NCBI GenBank assembly: GCA_013397075.1
Contig: VWZS01000312.1
Span: forward strand, 1 to 64,000
From: Rhabdornis inornatus
Taxonomy: Eukaryota > Chordata > Aves > Passeriformes > Rhabdornithidae
DNA: 64,000 nt
Direction of reading: 5' to 3'
Shown: piece after piece, positions 35,594-49,024 of the stretch
How the letters are laid out: every line of letters begins with the position of its first letter
How positions within the stretch are numbered: position 1 is the stretch's first letter
Translations under genes and position numbers: made by a program
The notes under the pieces: generated by a model
Database searches by the model: none
Told to the model about the DNA's origin: nothing
Seen by the model: only the letters and a program-made list of their open reading frames with translations

Positions 35594-37749
35594 AAGCATC
35601 AGGAAATTACATCAACAAGTCTGCTCTCAAAAGGAATGTATTCTCTGCTATGCCATTGCAGTGGTTCTGTGCAAGGGTTTTCTATTCAAATCTAATGCAT
35701 TATTCATTGCAATACTTGAGAAACTTTTCCTGATTAAAGATGGAGCCTGCAACACTAAACAATAAGACAAACTTACGAGACCTCTGGATAGCTTTTAAAA
35801 ATGCTTATTTCACAGAAATTTAATTGGATTGATTAGGATTATTGAGCTGTGCATGTGATATTCCCCTAGAGGCCTTTCCTTCTCATGAGGTTTTTGCAAT
35901 AATTAAACTGTAGTAGGACACTCAACTGTAACTTTTAATGGTTGTCTTGCCAAGTAACTACTAGGACAGGAAAGTGGAAATATACTTTCTGAAAGCCACA
36001 CAAGCAGAGAAACACATTCTTTGAAACAACAAAAAAAAAAGACTCAGGAAAAGATAAAGGATGCGCTGATTTTTAAATATTGGAATCTTCTGTAAAAATA
36101 AGTATGTTTGACAGATATTAATTAATTATCCAGACCATTGTCACTTCTTTGAATTTTAATAAAAGTCACAAACCCCCCTCCAAATAAACAAAGAAGAACT
36201 AATCCTTTCCTCATTATGTTTCTGCATTTAAATAACTCTAGAAAATTTAGATTCAAAATCAAATAAAATCATGTGTGGATCCAGAGATGTAAAAATGTAT
36301 CAAGAAATATTTCTGGGATGTCTCAAGCTAACTTCAAACCACAAATTTTTAAAAGTTATTTCTGGTTTAGGATTTACAAAGACAGTTGTCTTTTTAATTC
36401 AACATTCAGCTGTGCTCAGCTCTATGTGATTCTAAGAATATACAGCTCTCTTCAGATATGATGTGAGGTTCAGTATTATGCAGTCTTTGTCTAACAATTC
36501 TTTTCTAAGGGTAATCTAGATATACATGTGTTGTGTACAGAGTAATTAAAATTACATAACTACCAGATGATTAGTACACTCCATTATTACTGGTCCATAT
36601 CAGAATTGGTTGCATGGTTTAGGTAGTAGATCCTTCTACTTTCCAAAGGGCATCTTTTCAATGGAAGTCTAAACAGTGAAAACCTGGCCCCATTTAGTGC
36701 ATTAGCAAAACTTACAAGGTAGTTTGTCAGGCTGTACTAAGAATAGCTAAATTGGAAGCATTAACTGTAGCATTGGACTTTTTTGCTTGTATATTATAAA
36801 AAGCAGGAAGTATTACTCAAGAATGCTTACACTGAGATATACATATTTCAATTAAATATTCTTAGCATATTCCTTTGCCTTGATCCAAATAGATTTCCCT
36901 TTCTTTTTGTAAGCATATTTTAACATTAACAAACTCTCTCATTATTGTAATTTTACTTTGCTATTATTGAAAGAATTGAATAGAATGTAAGAATTCTTTT
37001 CATTACTTTGTTATTAGTCGCATGAAATAAATCTATCAATAGAATAAGAAAATTCCTTGTTGTCTACTCAACAGTCTAAAGCAGTAAGGCAGTAATTTCA
37101 CAGTATCTTACATCCTACATATAGGTGCTTCAGCAGTGTACATCCCTTTTAATAGAGTGCAGTTAATATGTGCCACTTAACCTTTCCCATTTCAGGCTTC
37201 TTTCAACACTAGAAAAAAGTAGTCATGTTTTCATAGATCTGATTTTGGATGAAGAGAAAATCAAGACATCTCAGATTTTTACTGTGGGGCAGATAGTCAA
37301 GTATAAGCCAGTATGGCCCAGAAAATTATTTTCTAACATTAGATGTAATATTTCCCAAATCCTATTTAACCACAGAATGACTACATTAAAATGTCTTTAA
37401 GGCAGTGTAACAGAATTTTCAGTGAGTTTGCATTCTGATGTAACAGAAGAATTACAAATATAATATGCAGCTCCAGGGTCTGAAGTTATCACAGCAAAAA
37501 TGCTTGCTGGCTTATTTTCTGTTCATCTTGAACAGAAAAGCAGAGCTATGAAATACATTTCAAATCTTTTATTTTCACCTCTAATATATTATTTGAATGG
37601 TCATGTTAAAAAGTAAATTATCAGGTAGATTGAATTTAAATAACGGTCAGAATTCTACATTTCAAAGCATATATGATAATCAATAAGAAAGCACATAGAA
37701 AATATTTTCATTGTACTAGCTTTCTTCCATTTGAGGAGACAGGTGAACG
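35594..37749. other. AT-rich non-coding stretch
   Basis: No repeat family or gene recognised. The frames at 36273-36461 and 37170-37400 are short and without domain. Confidence 0.6.
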
Positions 37750-38807
37750 TTCATGTCAATATAGTGGTCACAATCTATAACTAAACCAGCCACATTTACT
37801 AAAAGAAGAGCTGGAAGCCCAGGAAAATTTTAAGCAGCCTACATACCAGGAGCCCAGTAGCATTTTTCACAGTGCAATGGGTAGACTGCTTATCTAATAC
37901 CAGCCGATTTTTAAAGCCAGTTTTGATACTTGTTTTACTTGTGTGGACAAGTGTGAACAGGTTTGTTGAGGGAGTGTTCACATACTTCAAAGGCTTTAAA
38001 ATAGGGTTCTCTCTGTACCACATGCACATGTAGTTGGGAGAATTTGTAGGTAATGTGCCTGCCCAGCTGGATAATTCTATGCAACACGAAAAATTAACTT
38101 TTAGCAAATATGGTGATTTGAAATAATCTGGTTGTCTTAAAGGGTGAGAAACAGGGAAAGATTGACAACGAGTACTATTAGGTATGAATCTTGGAATTCT
38201 GTGCATCCCTGGTAATAGCACACCTACCTTGATGATCCCAGGTACACCAATACCCCCAGAGTTTAGCAAGACATTGACTTCCGGATGTGCGGTGTTATGT
38301 GTATCCTAACTACTTATGTGTATTCTGAAATGCTATTATGTTATTATAATTTGCAGAATACATATTGGTAAATCCTACTTGTGTGGGAGCCAGGGGCATT
38401 CCACAACCTCACATTTTCCCTCATTTAATAGGCAATAGGCCTTCCATTTCAAAGGCAATTTACCTTTTAACCACCAGGGGACAATTATAAAGGTCTAAGG
38501 TAATTTCCAAAGTTGGGGTTCACTTAAATTGATTGACTGATCTGTGGATGCTGCAAAAAATCTCAGGCCCTGATCTGCTTGATATAGGGAGAGCCACACA
38601 GATGCCCTGGTTTGTCTGATTCCAAAGATGTGTAAACCTCAAAATTAATTCCCCTGCAAGGTTTGTGGAATTATGGCTTGCATTCCCTGAAGCTGGCTTC
38701 CTGGTCTTAGCAGTGAGCACACATAGCTGCATGTGTAAAAAAGGACAACACACATATATCAAAGCTACAATTATTCCTATAAATAAAACAACAAAATAAC
38801 ATGCCAA
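37750..38807 (-). pseudogene. Possible decayed ERV envelope (SU) relic
   Basis: Two unusually long minus-strand frames for this AT-rich setting (38807-38520, 95 codons; 38269-37799, 156 codons) point the same way. The first has a hydrophobic, signal-like start, then several N-glycosylation motifs and the stretch 'WNQTNQGICVALPISS', which resembles the Cys/Leu-Pro motif in gamma-type retroviral surface proteins. The expected second Cys of a CxxC motif is absent. The second frame is rich in Asn-X-Thr/Ser and Cys ('CTVKNATGLLVC'). The two frames are separated by stops, and a further frameshift lies near 37825. No transmembrane subunit or furin site was seen. It is non-functional. The identification is by general pattern and could be wrong. 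Confidence 0.35.
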
Positions 38808-38810
38808 ATT

Positions 38811-39309
38811 ATGTGAAGAGTTTCCTCTTCTTCCTTTCAGTTTTAGATTTCCAACTTTAGAAGGTCAGAATAGAAACTATTCAGTCTTTTTACTATTTAC
38901 TGAGCAGCAACTGGTCAATAGTTTGTTCAATTTAAATGACTCAACAACCTTTGTCTTATTCATGAGTATGAGGCATTACACTCCTTCTAGGTTGTTATGG
39001 TTTACCATACTTATATACAATATACTCACATTAACAAAGATTTCTGGTATTCTTGCTATTCTCTGTGGTTGTCTTAATCCCTCAAAGTGACAGTTCCTTC
39101 TGTAGTGTAAGAATAATTATCTTTACCTTACTGCTGGATTCTGATACTTGAAAGGCCATAGTCTCCTCCCCCATCACCCCATCCTGATTGTACTCAGCAG
39201 AGGACAGTGGAAACTGTCATTTTCTCCACAAGTTCAACTTGATCTGCTCACCATCTTTTCAAACTAACACCACAGCCTTTTGCCAAAAAATGGAAAAAAA
39301 AGGCAAAGT
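38811..39309. other. Non-coding stretch, nothing recognised
   Basis: AT-rich, with no element recognised. It lies upstream (in minus-strand sense) of the possible envelope relic, where pol sequence would be expected, but none is visible. Confidence 0.5.
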
Positions 39310-39605
39310 TGGCATCCACTGGATCCTGTAGCAATGAGTTTCACATTTTCTTAAACAAAAATCCCTTCTGCTTGCTCTGAACCCATGATCTAACTTTACT
39401 AGATGTCTCAGAGTTTATTATGGGTAAAGGAGTGAAATGGTTGTTTCTTAATAACTTTCATTAAGCTCGCCAAGATTTTTGAATCTCTTTCATATCCCTC
39501 CTAAAGTGATATAATTTCTATCATATACAGAAACTATTCTGGGTCTTTATTATCTATGTTGTCCTTGTCTGTGCTTTGACATTAAGGGGAAGGATGTAAA
39601 AAGGA
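39310..39605 (-). mobile_element. Ancient CR1/L3-like interspersed repeat fragment
   Basis: A very decayed match to an old amniote repeat in reverse orientation: 'cctgtagcaatgagtttcac' (39326-), 'ctgcttgctctgaaccca' (39368-), 'gtttattatgggtaaagga' (39413-), 'taataactttcatta' (39449-), then 'ctctttcatatccctcctaa' (39485-). Word order follows the 3' part of old CR1-lineage elements (tail, short conserved block, 'tctatcatatcccccctta'-type block). The family assignment is tentative. Confidence 0.5.
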
Positions 39606-42600
39606 AGGAGTTGAGGACTGCATTAATTAATTAATTAACGTGTGAAGGCATGGATTAAAAGCCGATGAAGGAGAAATAAATTACAATGGCTGATGATTAG
39701 GCATACAGTATCAGAAAAAAAAAATTACATGGGGAAAAGCGTTAAGGAGCATCTATGTTCTGGACTACCCAGCCATTAAATGTTCTATCCTTAATGCTAT
39801 GAAAATTAAAATACAGAAAAATTTGGATAATTTATAGCATTTCTAAAATAAGAATACAATTACTTAAGAATCTTTTCTGGTTTTAAGGCATCATCTCTTA
39901 TCTTATTTAGATAGCTTAGTTTCTTACCTGCTGTTTGTCTTAACTCTTTTCTTCTTTCTTTCCTCTTCTTTTTTATAGACTGAAAAAAAAAACCCAAAAA
40001 ACTAAATACAAATATAATATAAAAAAATTCTATACTTTTAACTATAAACATCCCAGAATTTGCACTTAGTATTGTAATACTTTAAATCAATATTTGGTTA
40101 ATATAGAAAAGATGACCTCAGTGATTTGCTTTTCCCTCCAGGTTATATTGGGGATGAATTATACTGTTATTGTTTCCCTATATCCAGAATGATATTCAGT
40201 TTTTTGAACAAGAGCAGAGCCAAGTGCTATAACCATGTATTGGTTATGTAGATTTTGTTATTCTACAGGGCTCAAGACCAAAAATTTTCATTCAATTGTT
40301 CCGCATCAACAGCATTTCAATAGAGCTCAGCATATTGTCACTCCCACTGCAATGCCTATGGCCAAACTTAGAAAAAACACAACAGCTACTGAAGTGAGGT
40401 TTTTCAAAAATCTGGCAAATAGTAACATCCTGAAAAGCTGAAAATTACAGCTGATGACTTTGCAGTTGTTTTATTTTAGATTTCTTTTTGTTTGCGATGA
40501 AATGAAAAATATTATTTTCTCCTATATTCCCTTTTTGATGAGCAAAATAGACACTTCTCGTATTTCCCTTCTGTTTCTAAAAGAAAGTGATAAGTAGGAG
40601 CATACATACGTATGATATGAATGATGTCATCAAATCTAGAACTCCTTAACCTAAAAATTTATTTTAATAAAGTTCAAATGGTCAGATGTATTGTGTGTAG
40701 ACTGTTCGTACACATTGTGAATGCTCCCAAGTGCTCCTTTCTGAAGAGTGTTTAGTATATGGAATAATTTGCTCAGATTTAATGTTTATTTGGTGGTTAA
40801 ATTCTGGGATAAACCAACAGTGGTAGACACTGATGTTTCTCTTCCCACACTACTGCAGGAAAAAAAAAGGTATCAGTACTTGGGTTTATAGACCAAGCAT
40901 GTGATACCTTTGGCAGAAATGTTCACAATCAGAATTTCTCTATATCCTGTTTGTAGACGTGGGATAATAATACCTCCATATCTAAAAGTATGATGCTGGG
41001 GAAGGGTATATTAAAGATGTCATGATGCCCAGATACAGGGTAAATCACTGTCAGAGTTCTTCCATTTCAGGTGGCCACATACTAGGTTATTTTTTATGTA
41101 TAGGTATGTATTGGTTTGATTATTTACACCTATATAGAAAATAAATTAAATGTATCCAAGCTCAATACCAAGTATTAATGCTAACTGAGCACAGAATAGC
41201 TCACATCTCTGCCAGCACATTGTCTTGGGTTTCAATTTCAGCAGCTGAAGGAATACAGACTATCAGGAATGGTCCATGGACTGCTTCTTAGTACTACCTA
41301 AACACAAGCTACAAGGTTAAAAACTTTTGAAAAATGCAAAGATATATCAGATAATTGTACAGTCCTTATAAATTAAAGTTATTTAATAGCAACAGAATTG
41401 TTTAAAAGTTAAAGGCTTCACTTACAACTGAAGTGCTCTCACATTATATATGCTCCTGATTTGATGCAAAGGAACGAGTAATATTCTTAATCTAGGAATA
41501 CTTTGTCTGAAGAAAGGAAGATTTACAGAAGGCTTGATGCTATATTATAAAATGAGATGACATCCTATTTATGTCTTGAATTCTCGGCTGCCACTTAGAA
41601 CATAAGCAAATTAAAATAATTAAAAAAACCTTATGTGTTATTCAGACATTTCTTTCAATTTGCCTTCTTTCAGATATAAAAATCAATTGATTGTCTTGTA
41701 CTTCATCTTTGGCTCTTCAGAGAATCATACAGGTTCTGTAATATATATTCCTTATTTCCAATGAGAGCATTTAGAATGCATAGCATTAAAGAAGGAAATG
41801 TTAATATACACAAGGAAATGAAAGTTTAGCTAAAAAATGGAATGTGAATTTTCATTCCATTATATTCATAGTGTTTTTGTTTCACATACTTTTCTTCTTT
41901 TTATACATATTTTTCTTTCTTTTTTTTCTTTTAAATTAAAAATAGGTTTCAATTTTAAAAACCCACACAAAACAAATATGACTTTTAATTTTCACTCTTC
42001 AGAATAAAAATTTAGCATAATATTTTCACAAAAAGTTGAAATAAATTTTCCAGTCACCACTATTACTCAGGATCATGCTGGGATGTTTCTAAAGCTGTTT
42101 TTGATACCTGCCTATAGATGATTCAAATATCTGATTTTCCCATACTTTATAGTCCTAATATAAATTATTTTTTTTTAAATATATTTTCAGAACTTTCTAC
42201 AACAAAAATAATATAATTGTCTTGTGGGGCACTAAATATTTGTTCCTCTTTCATATACATTTTTTTTCTATATAAAGAATAGTAAATCATTTAGTCTGTT
42301 CAGCATATCACAGGCCAATAATTACTTCTAGCTGTGTTTTGATAGCCTGTTACACAAGCTTTCTAGCTTGTTTATTGATACCATTTTTAAAAATAGTTTT
42401 TATGGACGTATTTTTTCCTTTAAAAAAGATTCGGTTTTGCTTTCCTGTTTGCCCCTTTGCACCACAGAGCAAACACAGCTGCAAGCATTGCAACCCTTTC
42501 TAATCTTCACAGTTAAATATTTAGGGAGGTGCACAGAAAACACCTTTTTGTGATATGATTCTCTCCCACATTTCCCATACTTTCATGTTCCATCATTCAT

Positions 42601-45545
42601 TAAAGTTTTTAGCCTGCTACACATCACTGGACTTCCAATGATCAGGAAATGTCTTAAATCTTCAGACATTATAAACATGAAATACTCTTTTCTTTATTAG
42701 AAAAAAAAAAAGCATCTTGAAACTTACCACAAAAACTTAGAGAAACCCATCATCTCATGGGTGTTTTTGTTTCCTGAATAGTGGGAGATCAGACTCCAAA
42801 TTCTTTTTTTCAATATTTTTAAACAAAAATGGAAATTAAGAATTCCAGCAGCAACCTCAAGAGAAAAACATTTCGTGACAGCCTGAAATAAGACAAAGCA
42901 AAAGAGCAGCTCCGACTCTGCAGTTTGCCTTTCCTACTACTCCCTGGCCCCTACTCTTTATTAATGGCAGACTGATGATTTCTTTTTCCCAGTCACAAGT
43001 ATTTCTCACCATCTTAATTTACTCAACACAGCTATCATCTTTGTGGTTTTTTTTTAAACTTTTCCAGTGTAAATGCAGTACTCTGATATATGCTGGTCAT
43101 TGGGGGCACTGATTTGCTCTGTTTTATTTCATCTTTCTAATTATGCACCAAAAAACATTTTATGTGAAAGAGAAATCTTGAAGAAAATACTTTTGAAGAT
43201 TCTTATCTCATGTGGATGGTTATTTTTCTAACAAATATATGCTGCCAGGACTTAAAACTTTGTCAGCAGAGAAAAACTCCCAAAACTATAATTTGATTAT
43301 AATTTTTGTGTGGGTAAGAGAATTCAGAAAGCACCAACTATTTGAGCTAGACTTTTGTCATCCATGTTGCTTCTAAATTGAAAAACAAACATGAATACGT
43401 TTTGATTTTGATGAACCAAGTATTTATCTGTGCTGACAGCCATTGTTACATTCCATCCATAAACCAATGGAATTTACCTTATATGGGCTGAGATGTTTAA
43501 TATAAATACAAAAAAAACCCCAGAGTATTCATAGCAGAAGGCTTGACTGATTTTTAAATACAGAGATTATCAGGCATCACCATGAAGGAATGGTTCCTAT
43601 TTTAAAGTCTCAGGATGCATTTCCTTACATTTAATATATTTATCCATTGTCATTTTGGAGCATCTTGAAAATGATTCCATCAACATGATTTTCATGCAGT
43701 TATGATCAAAAAAAAGGTATATCAAGCCATGAAATTGCTTCTGACAAAGAAACTTCCATCATCTCATAACATATTATAGTACAAGTTCAATATTTGACGA
43801 ATAAAAGAAGATTGAATGAACAGCTGTGCTTGAAAATCCAGGTTTCTTTCCTCCCTTCTGCTTGTATAGTAAAATAGTACAGAATTAAAATTTTGAAAAA
43901 AGCCATTTCTTTCTTAACTCTAGTAATTCAAAACAAACGAGTAAGGTACCACTGTGCAGATCCAAATTTAAATCAAAGGCCTAAGATGTATGGCAAGGTA
44001 TCTCTCTGGAAAAAGAAGCTACTCTGATATGCTAATATTGTAAAGAACTCTACACAAGACCTTTGTGACTCAGGACACTAGCATTAACACTTGCTGAGTA
44101 AATGATTTTTAGCAATTGTAATTTCTTTCTATTTGTTTTTCTTACTAAATTTGGAGTGTGAAAGCAGAGTTCATTATTATGTTTCTTTCTGGCAAGCAAA
44201 GAAAAATTTGCATTATCCCAAGTGGACTCCCTACTACTTTAAATTGTTTACTAAGGCAAAAATTGAACTTGTGTTGCAGAAACACTAAGCAGAAGAAATA
44301 TCACTCTTTTCTGAACCTTGTTTACTACTCCGCAGCTTATCTGGTTATATTGAAACTGTAATCAATAGACACTGGAAGTAGCATAATTAAGTTGTCAGTA
44401 CACTCTCCTATAACAATACTGCTTATACATACCTGCATTTTTCTTCTAATAGATATGGTAAGTTTACAGACAAACTATTTTTCCCTGATTTGAGTCTCAA
44501 TAAGGTATGACAATTCCTAGTGCAAAAGTCTGCTGAGATTGTGTATACTGACTGCTCCATAAGGGTGCAAAAGTGGTTGGAAGGACAGATTATAAGTTAC
44601 AGCCTTTTAACAGGGAATTCCAGAAAGCAAACTACCAGCTTACCTATCAAGAATAATGACATTGCACATCCAAAATACAGCTGTACTACACCATGTCAAC
44701 AGGAGGCAGAAGAAATATCAGAAGAATCAGATGTGACTGGAGTAGGCAGCTATTCCAGCAAACTTCAGAATGCATGGGGTGACACTGGCAAGGAAAATTC
44801 ATGTAGGATGTCCTCCTACTCCTAATCAGAATCAAACTTGAGCCCAACTCTAGTCTAACAAAGGAACTTCTGCACATCTAAGATATGAGTATAGCCAGAT
44901 GATCCTTATGAATTTATAACTTGGCAACTATTTTTTTTATTCCAGCCCTTATCTGCATGTATCAACTCTCATTGTACTGAATCCCAATTCATCTCTACTC
45001 AGAACCAGAGTATTAACACCAGCCCCTTTGTAGGAAGTGCTGCTTAAACCAAATCTGGACATGGGCTCATGCTATGTGCTGACACCAAACCTGTAGTTAG
45101 GGAACTATCATCTTTTGAAGCCTATGGTTGGCTTGCATCACAGTATTTCTCATAGTAAAGTTTTTTTCAGTTAGGCAGAGCTTCCTGATTTGCATAATCT
45201 TTAGTGTAATCAAGATCTACTAATAGATCATATATGCAGTTCTCATTTTATTAAGGCAAAACGTGATTATTAGCATATTCCTGAATCATTAAGGTTCTAA
45301 CTGTCCTAATCTAGAAAGGTAAGTATGAAAGCCTACATCCCCAGGTATAACAGTAAAGATTGCTGTCATCTGCTTTGTCTGGTTGTCATACCAGCATAAA
45401 GCAATATAATTATTAACACACTGACAGAAAACCAAAAACTTTTTAAACTACTTTCAAATTATTCTTTTTTTACAAGTTCACCCACTGAAGATGCACAAAA
45501 AAAAAATCATATTTTATTTCATAAGCATATCTTCCAAGAAAAAAA
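39606..45545. other. Long AT-rich non-coding stretch
   Basis: About 6 kb without a recognised element, apart from an (ATTA)n run at 39622-39639. The open frame at 44520-44825 (101 codons, GTG start) has a hydrophilic protein-like C-terminal half but no recognisable domain or splice context; I treat it as chance. Confidence 0.6.
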
Positions 45546-45971
45546 ATATTTAATCCATGAAACAGAGAGCAACTAGCAGGCAAGCTGCAAGCGATGTCCA
45601 CCTTAAATTAAAGGTTAGAGCTTGGTGTGCTTCAGTGACCTCAGACCTGGGGGAGGAAGTTAACATACCTTGGGAAAAAGGATGTATCACTCATAAAGGC
45701 AGAATTTATGGGCCACAGGGACATCTGGCAGGACTCCCAAGATAAGGAAGAAATCAATAAAACCAACTCATCAATTGTGCTGAAATCAGCTCCAGCTGGG
45801 TAAAAGGAGAAAGAAACCCACTGACCCAAAAAAAAGAGGTAAACTGAGCAAGCAGACTAATTAGGATGAGAAGTGAGACAATCATCAACGACCAGAAGAT
45901 ATAATACAGATTAAGAAGATAAATATGTCACTTGTAGCCAATAAACACTAATCCCTTTGTTTGCTAAAATG

Positions 45972-45979
45972 TATAAATA
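45972..45979 (+). promoter_or_regulatory. TATA box of the LTR-like element
   Basis: TATAAATA in the expected place upstream of an AATAAA signal within the LTR-like block. Activity today is unknown. Confidence 0.4.
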
Positions 45980-46042
45980 GTTAGAAGCTTTATAAGTGGC
46001 GTACAGGATGGGTGAAGAGTTCTGCCATGTACCTCAGCACTG

Positions 46043-46048
46043 AATAAA
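46043..46048 (+). promoter_or_regulatory. Poly(A) signal of the LTR-like element
   Basis: AATAAA in 'gcactgaataaaataatg', followed by a TTCTG-type sequence as in retroviral R regions. Confidence 0.4.
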
Positions 46049-46072
46049 ATAATGATGGCTTTCTGACCTAAT

Positions 46073-46133
46073 CTATCCTATCCTATCCTATCCTATCCTA
46101 TCCTATCCTATCCTATCCTATCCTATCCTATCC
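46073..46133. repeat. (CTATC)n pentanucleotide array, ~12 copies
   Basis: Twelve perfect units inside the presumed R/U5 part of an LTR-like element, just after 'ctgacctaat'. Confidence 0.97.
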
Positions 46134-46172
46134 GCTTGGGTAGTATATTTCCTGGTTTTTCAGTGACAGACC

Positions 46173-46450
46173 TTGGGAAAGGAAGGAAGAGCTGCAGCAC
46201 ACCAGGGTGGGCACTGCTGGCAGCCACCCCATCACATCACCACCTCTGCCTGCCTGGGGCAGACGGTGCTCTCTCTCTCGTGGGGCAGGCAGCCCGCACA
46301 CCTCTCCTGGGCATCTGGCATGGGAAGACCTGCCCCAGGGGCATGGCTGTGATCTTACAAGGTCACAGGGAGCAGGATGGATCCAGGCAGAGCCATAGCA
46401 CCACACAGCCTACAGGAGGGTCTGCAGGGAGGTGTCCAAGCAGTCCCCAA
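46173..46450 (+). mobile_element. GC-rich interspersed repeat, copy 1 (possible ERV leader)
   Basis: About 280 bp of GC-rich sequence beginning 'gaccttgggaaaggaagg' and including 'agcacaccagggtgggcac'. A diverged second copy is found at 59652-59840 in the same orientation. Both begin just after 'cagtga'. Its place directly after an LTR-like unit suggests the untranslated leader of an ERV, but I could not identify a primer-binding site. The overlapping open frames (46136-46453 plus, 46128-46406 minus) reflect high GC and few stop codons. Confidence 0.5.
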
Positions 46451-49024
46451 TGAGAATGTGCACATCTGTAACCCTGGGCCTGGGCTTGGGTCTGTGTAGG
46501 AGGAGTGCACAAAACTGTGCAGGATTATACCTTTGAGGAATTAGTTATAAAAGACTGTTTAGAAATGTGTAGGCATTTATTAACATTTCATAACGTCTGG
46601 TCTTGTGATTTATCCATTCTGCTAGTGATATTGATCCTGGATGAATCATTCAATGTTTGCAAGTTAATTGCATGTCATTAGCAAGCCAATAAACCATTTC
46701 AGATATGATTTGGTTAAAACTGTATGAACTGAGCAGTTTTGCTTTGTGATAGCAGCTGTCTTCATTACCATAAGGCATTCTGAGATATTATCAGAGAAGA
46801 TTGTCTCTCTAAAATACTGGAATGTTTGTGCTGGAGCATAGGAAATCCTAAAGGACAGAAATGAGGTTTGCAGCAAAATGACCTATGGATATCTGGATAG
46901 ATCTGCAGACACAGTAAACAGCACAGTACTCACACTGTCTTGCAGAACTTCATCAACCAGTACTATATTCCTGACGAGGATGTTTATTAAATGCTTTGTT
47001 AAAAAAATATCCCCACAAATATTCTGTGCCAATCCTTCATTTTATTTCTACAGAGCTGCTACTACTTAGGTTACCTTAGTTCCAAATGAATATGTGACAG
47101 TACTTTAAATGGATTCCTTCTTGATTGCAAGATTATCCATTATTTACAGTAGGATCTCTGCAGTTATGGACTCCAAACTTCACCATCTAATGACCTATCT
47201 GGTTTAGCGTTCAGTGTGTTTACACTACAGGTTGGGTTTTAGTTTGGTTTTGTTTTTTTAAATGTTAGTGGGAGAGAGACCTTATTATAGTCATTGCAAA
47301 CTAGGACCCTGGAGCTGTATCCTTTTCCCCCAGGAGGTAGTTGTCATTTTATTGCAACAAATAACTAAACATGCCTTCTATAATATGCATGAATTATATA
47401 TGGATTTGTATTTCATACTTTGTAGATCCAGCTAGGCTTTAAAATTACTTTACAGGAGTAATTTTCTTTTAGTTGTACCCAAAAAACCTCCTGATAACTT
47501 TGAGTGCTGAGGGCAGAGTAGGACACAGCTATGTTAAGTTAGTTATATTCAGAGCAATTGTTCCATGTAAGTAGAAATGTTCCACACAAAAAAACCCCAC
47601 AGCAACTGTAAAATAAAGGATTAGTCTACCACTACTACTCTGAACCTTTTGGTTTGTTGTTCTTCATAATTAATGATTTCTTGTATTCTACTCGTCTTTG
47701 TACTTTTTGTGCTACGGCAGGAGTTTTAAAAATAAGACTTTTTCTAATAACTCCAGAAAAAAAAAAAAAACAAACCAAACCAAACCAAAACTTACTCGCC
47801 TTTTAATAATCAGTATCTCTCTTGGCATGATATTTCTTTAGTCTTCTACTAAGACAAGCATAATTTTAAATACTTTTAACTGAAAAGAGGCTATCTGGAA
47901 AGCACTACAGGTGGAAAAAGAATCCTTGCAGCAAGCATTAGAGAAGTAAAATGGCAATTAATAGCTAAATTCATTTCTAATTTATTTTTTTCTAATAAAG
48001 AGAATTAAGACTGAAGATAATGAAACTAACACCACTTTTATCACACATGATGACACATGACTAGTACCTTTGGCCAACCAGTGGAAATAATGGATTTTTC
48101 AGCAACCAAAACAAAAAAAGTAAGATATTGCTTTAAATCAGATAGCTGTTTTTCACCTTCAAAAAAAAAAAAATCAGAAATCCAAAATTTAAGCCAGAAG
48201 GTAATTAAAAATATACATTTTAACCTAAGACCCCAATAATGTCTTTCTCTTTTTTTCCTTCTCAGACTTTAAATGTGCTCAAATCTGGTGCTTACAAACC
48301 TTTGCTCATTTTGAGCTACATTGTTTTTAGTGCACCGAGTGCCAAAAATGTTCCATTCAACTCTGATTCTTTTTGTTTGGATATTTTGTTATAGAGAAAA
48401 CAAAAACAAAAACAAAAAGTAGAATCCCTGACTGGAGACAATCAATTAGATTTTACCAATCAGATAATTCAGAAGTCTGAACAATTTTTAGCTGAAAAAG
48501 TTGTAAAAGTTCATGCTGAAACAAAGTGCTAAGAAAAAGGAAACAGTATTTTTCATCTTTTATCTAACTTGACTCAGGAGTTGTTTTGTTAGGAAAGAGC
48601 CTGATTTCACTAGACAGCATAAGAGCAGTTTCAAGTGGTTAGAACTAAAAATCCACCAAAGCCAGCACCCTGTCTTCAGCAAGAGCTACAAAGTGATACA
48701 GAAAGATGCAAGGTATGTAAGAAATGGAAGAGATAGATTACTTTAATCTTGAGAATTTGCCGATCTTCTAAGGTTTTTAGCTCTGAAAATTCTTAAGCCT
48801 GTCATAATTTCTATGCAACCTTCAGTGGATTCTATTGAATACATTAATTTCATCTTCTTTTGTCAGCATGTGGCATTCCAGCAGCCATGCTCTCTGTGGG
48901 CAAAAGATTCAAAATAAGCGGCTACAGTTTAATATTTTGACAGATTGTGGTTACTAACACAATGAAGTTACTAGCATTAAATTCAAATCAGATGAATATA
49001 ATTTTTCAAAACCAAAAGGATTCA
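46451..49024. other. AT-rich non-coding stretch
   Basis: A-rich tracts near 47757-47792 and 48159-48173, and CAAAAA units near 48396-48417. No gene or mobile element recognised. Confidence 0.6.

Larger units (their letters stand above)
45546..46172 (+). mobile_element. Probable ERV 3' end: internal remnant plus LTR
   Basis: A GC-rich 200-bp part with an open frame (45557-45745) precedes a TG that could start an LTR ('tgtgctgaaatcagctcc', about 45777). Inside the LTR-like part are TATAAATA at 45972-45979 and AATAAA at 46043-46048, about 65 bp apart, as in compact avian LTRs. 'gatggctttctgacc' follows. The expected U5 region is then taken over by a (CTATC)n array, ending near 'ttcctggtttttcagtgaca'. 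The TATA-AATAAA layout is seen directly; the ERV assignment is inferred. Confidence 0.5.

Noticed and set aside
44520..44825. 101-residue frame with a protein-like, Ser/Glu-rich C-terminal half
   Set aside because: GTG start, no splice acceptor or poly(A) context noticed, no recognisable domain; length is within chance expectation for 64 kb in six frames.
46128..46453. 105- and 92-residue frames on opposite strands
   Set aside because: High GC lowers stop frequency. The sequence is a dispersed repeat with a second copy at 59.7 kb, and the two copies show no conserved full-length protein.
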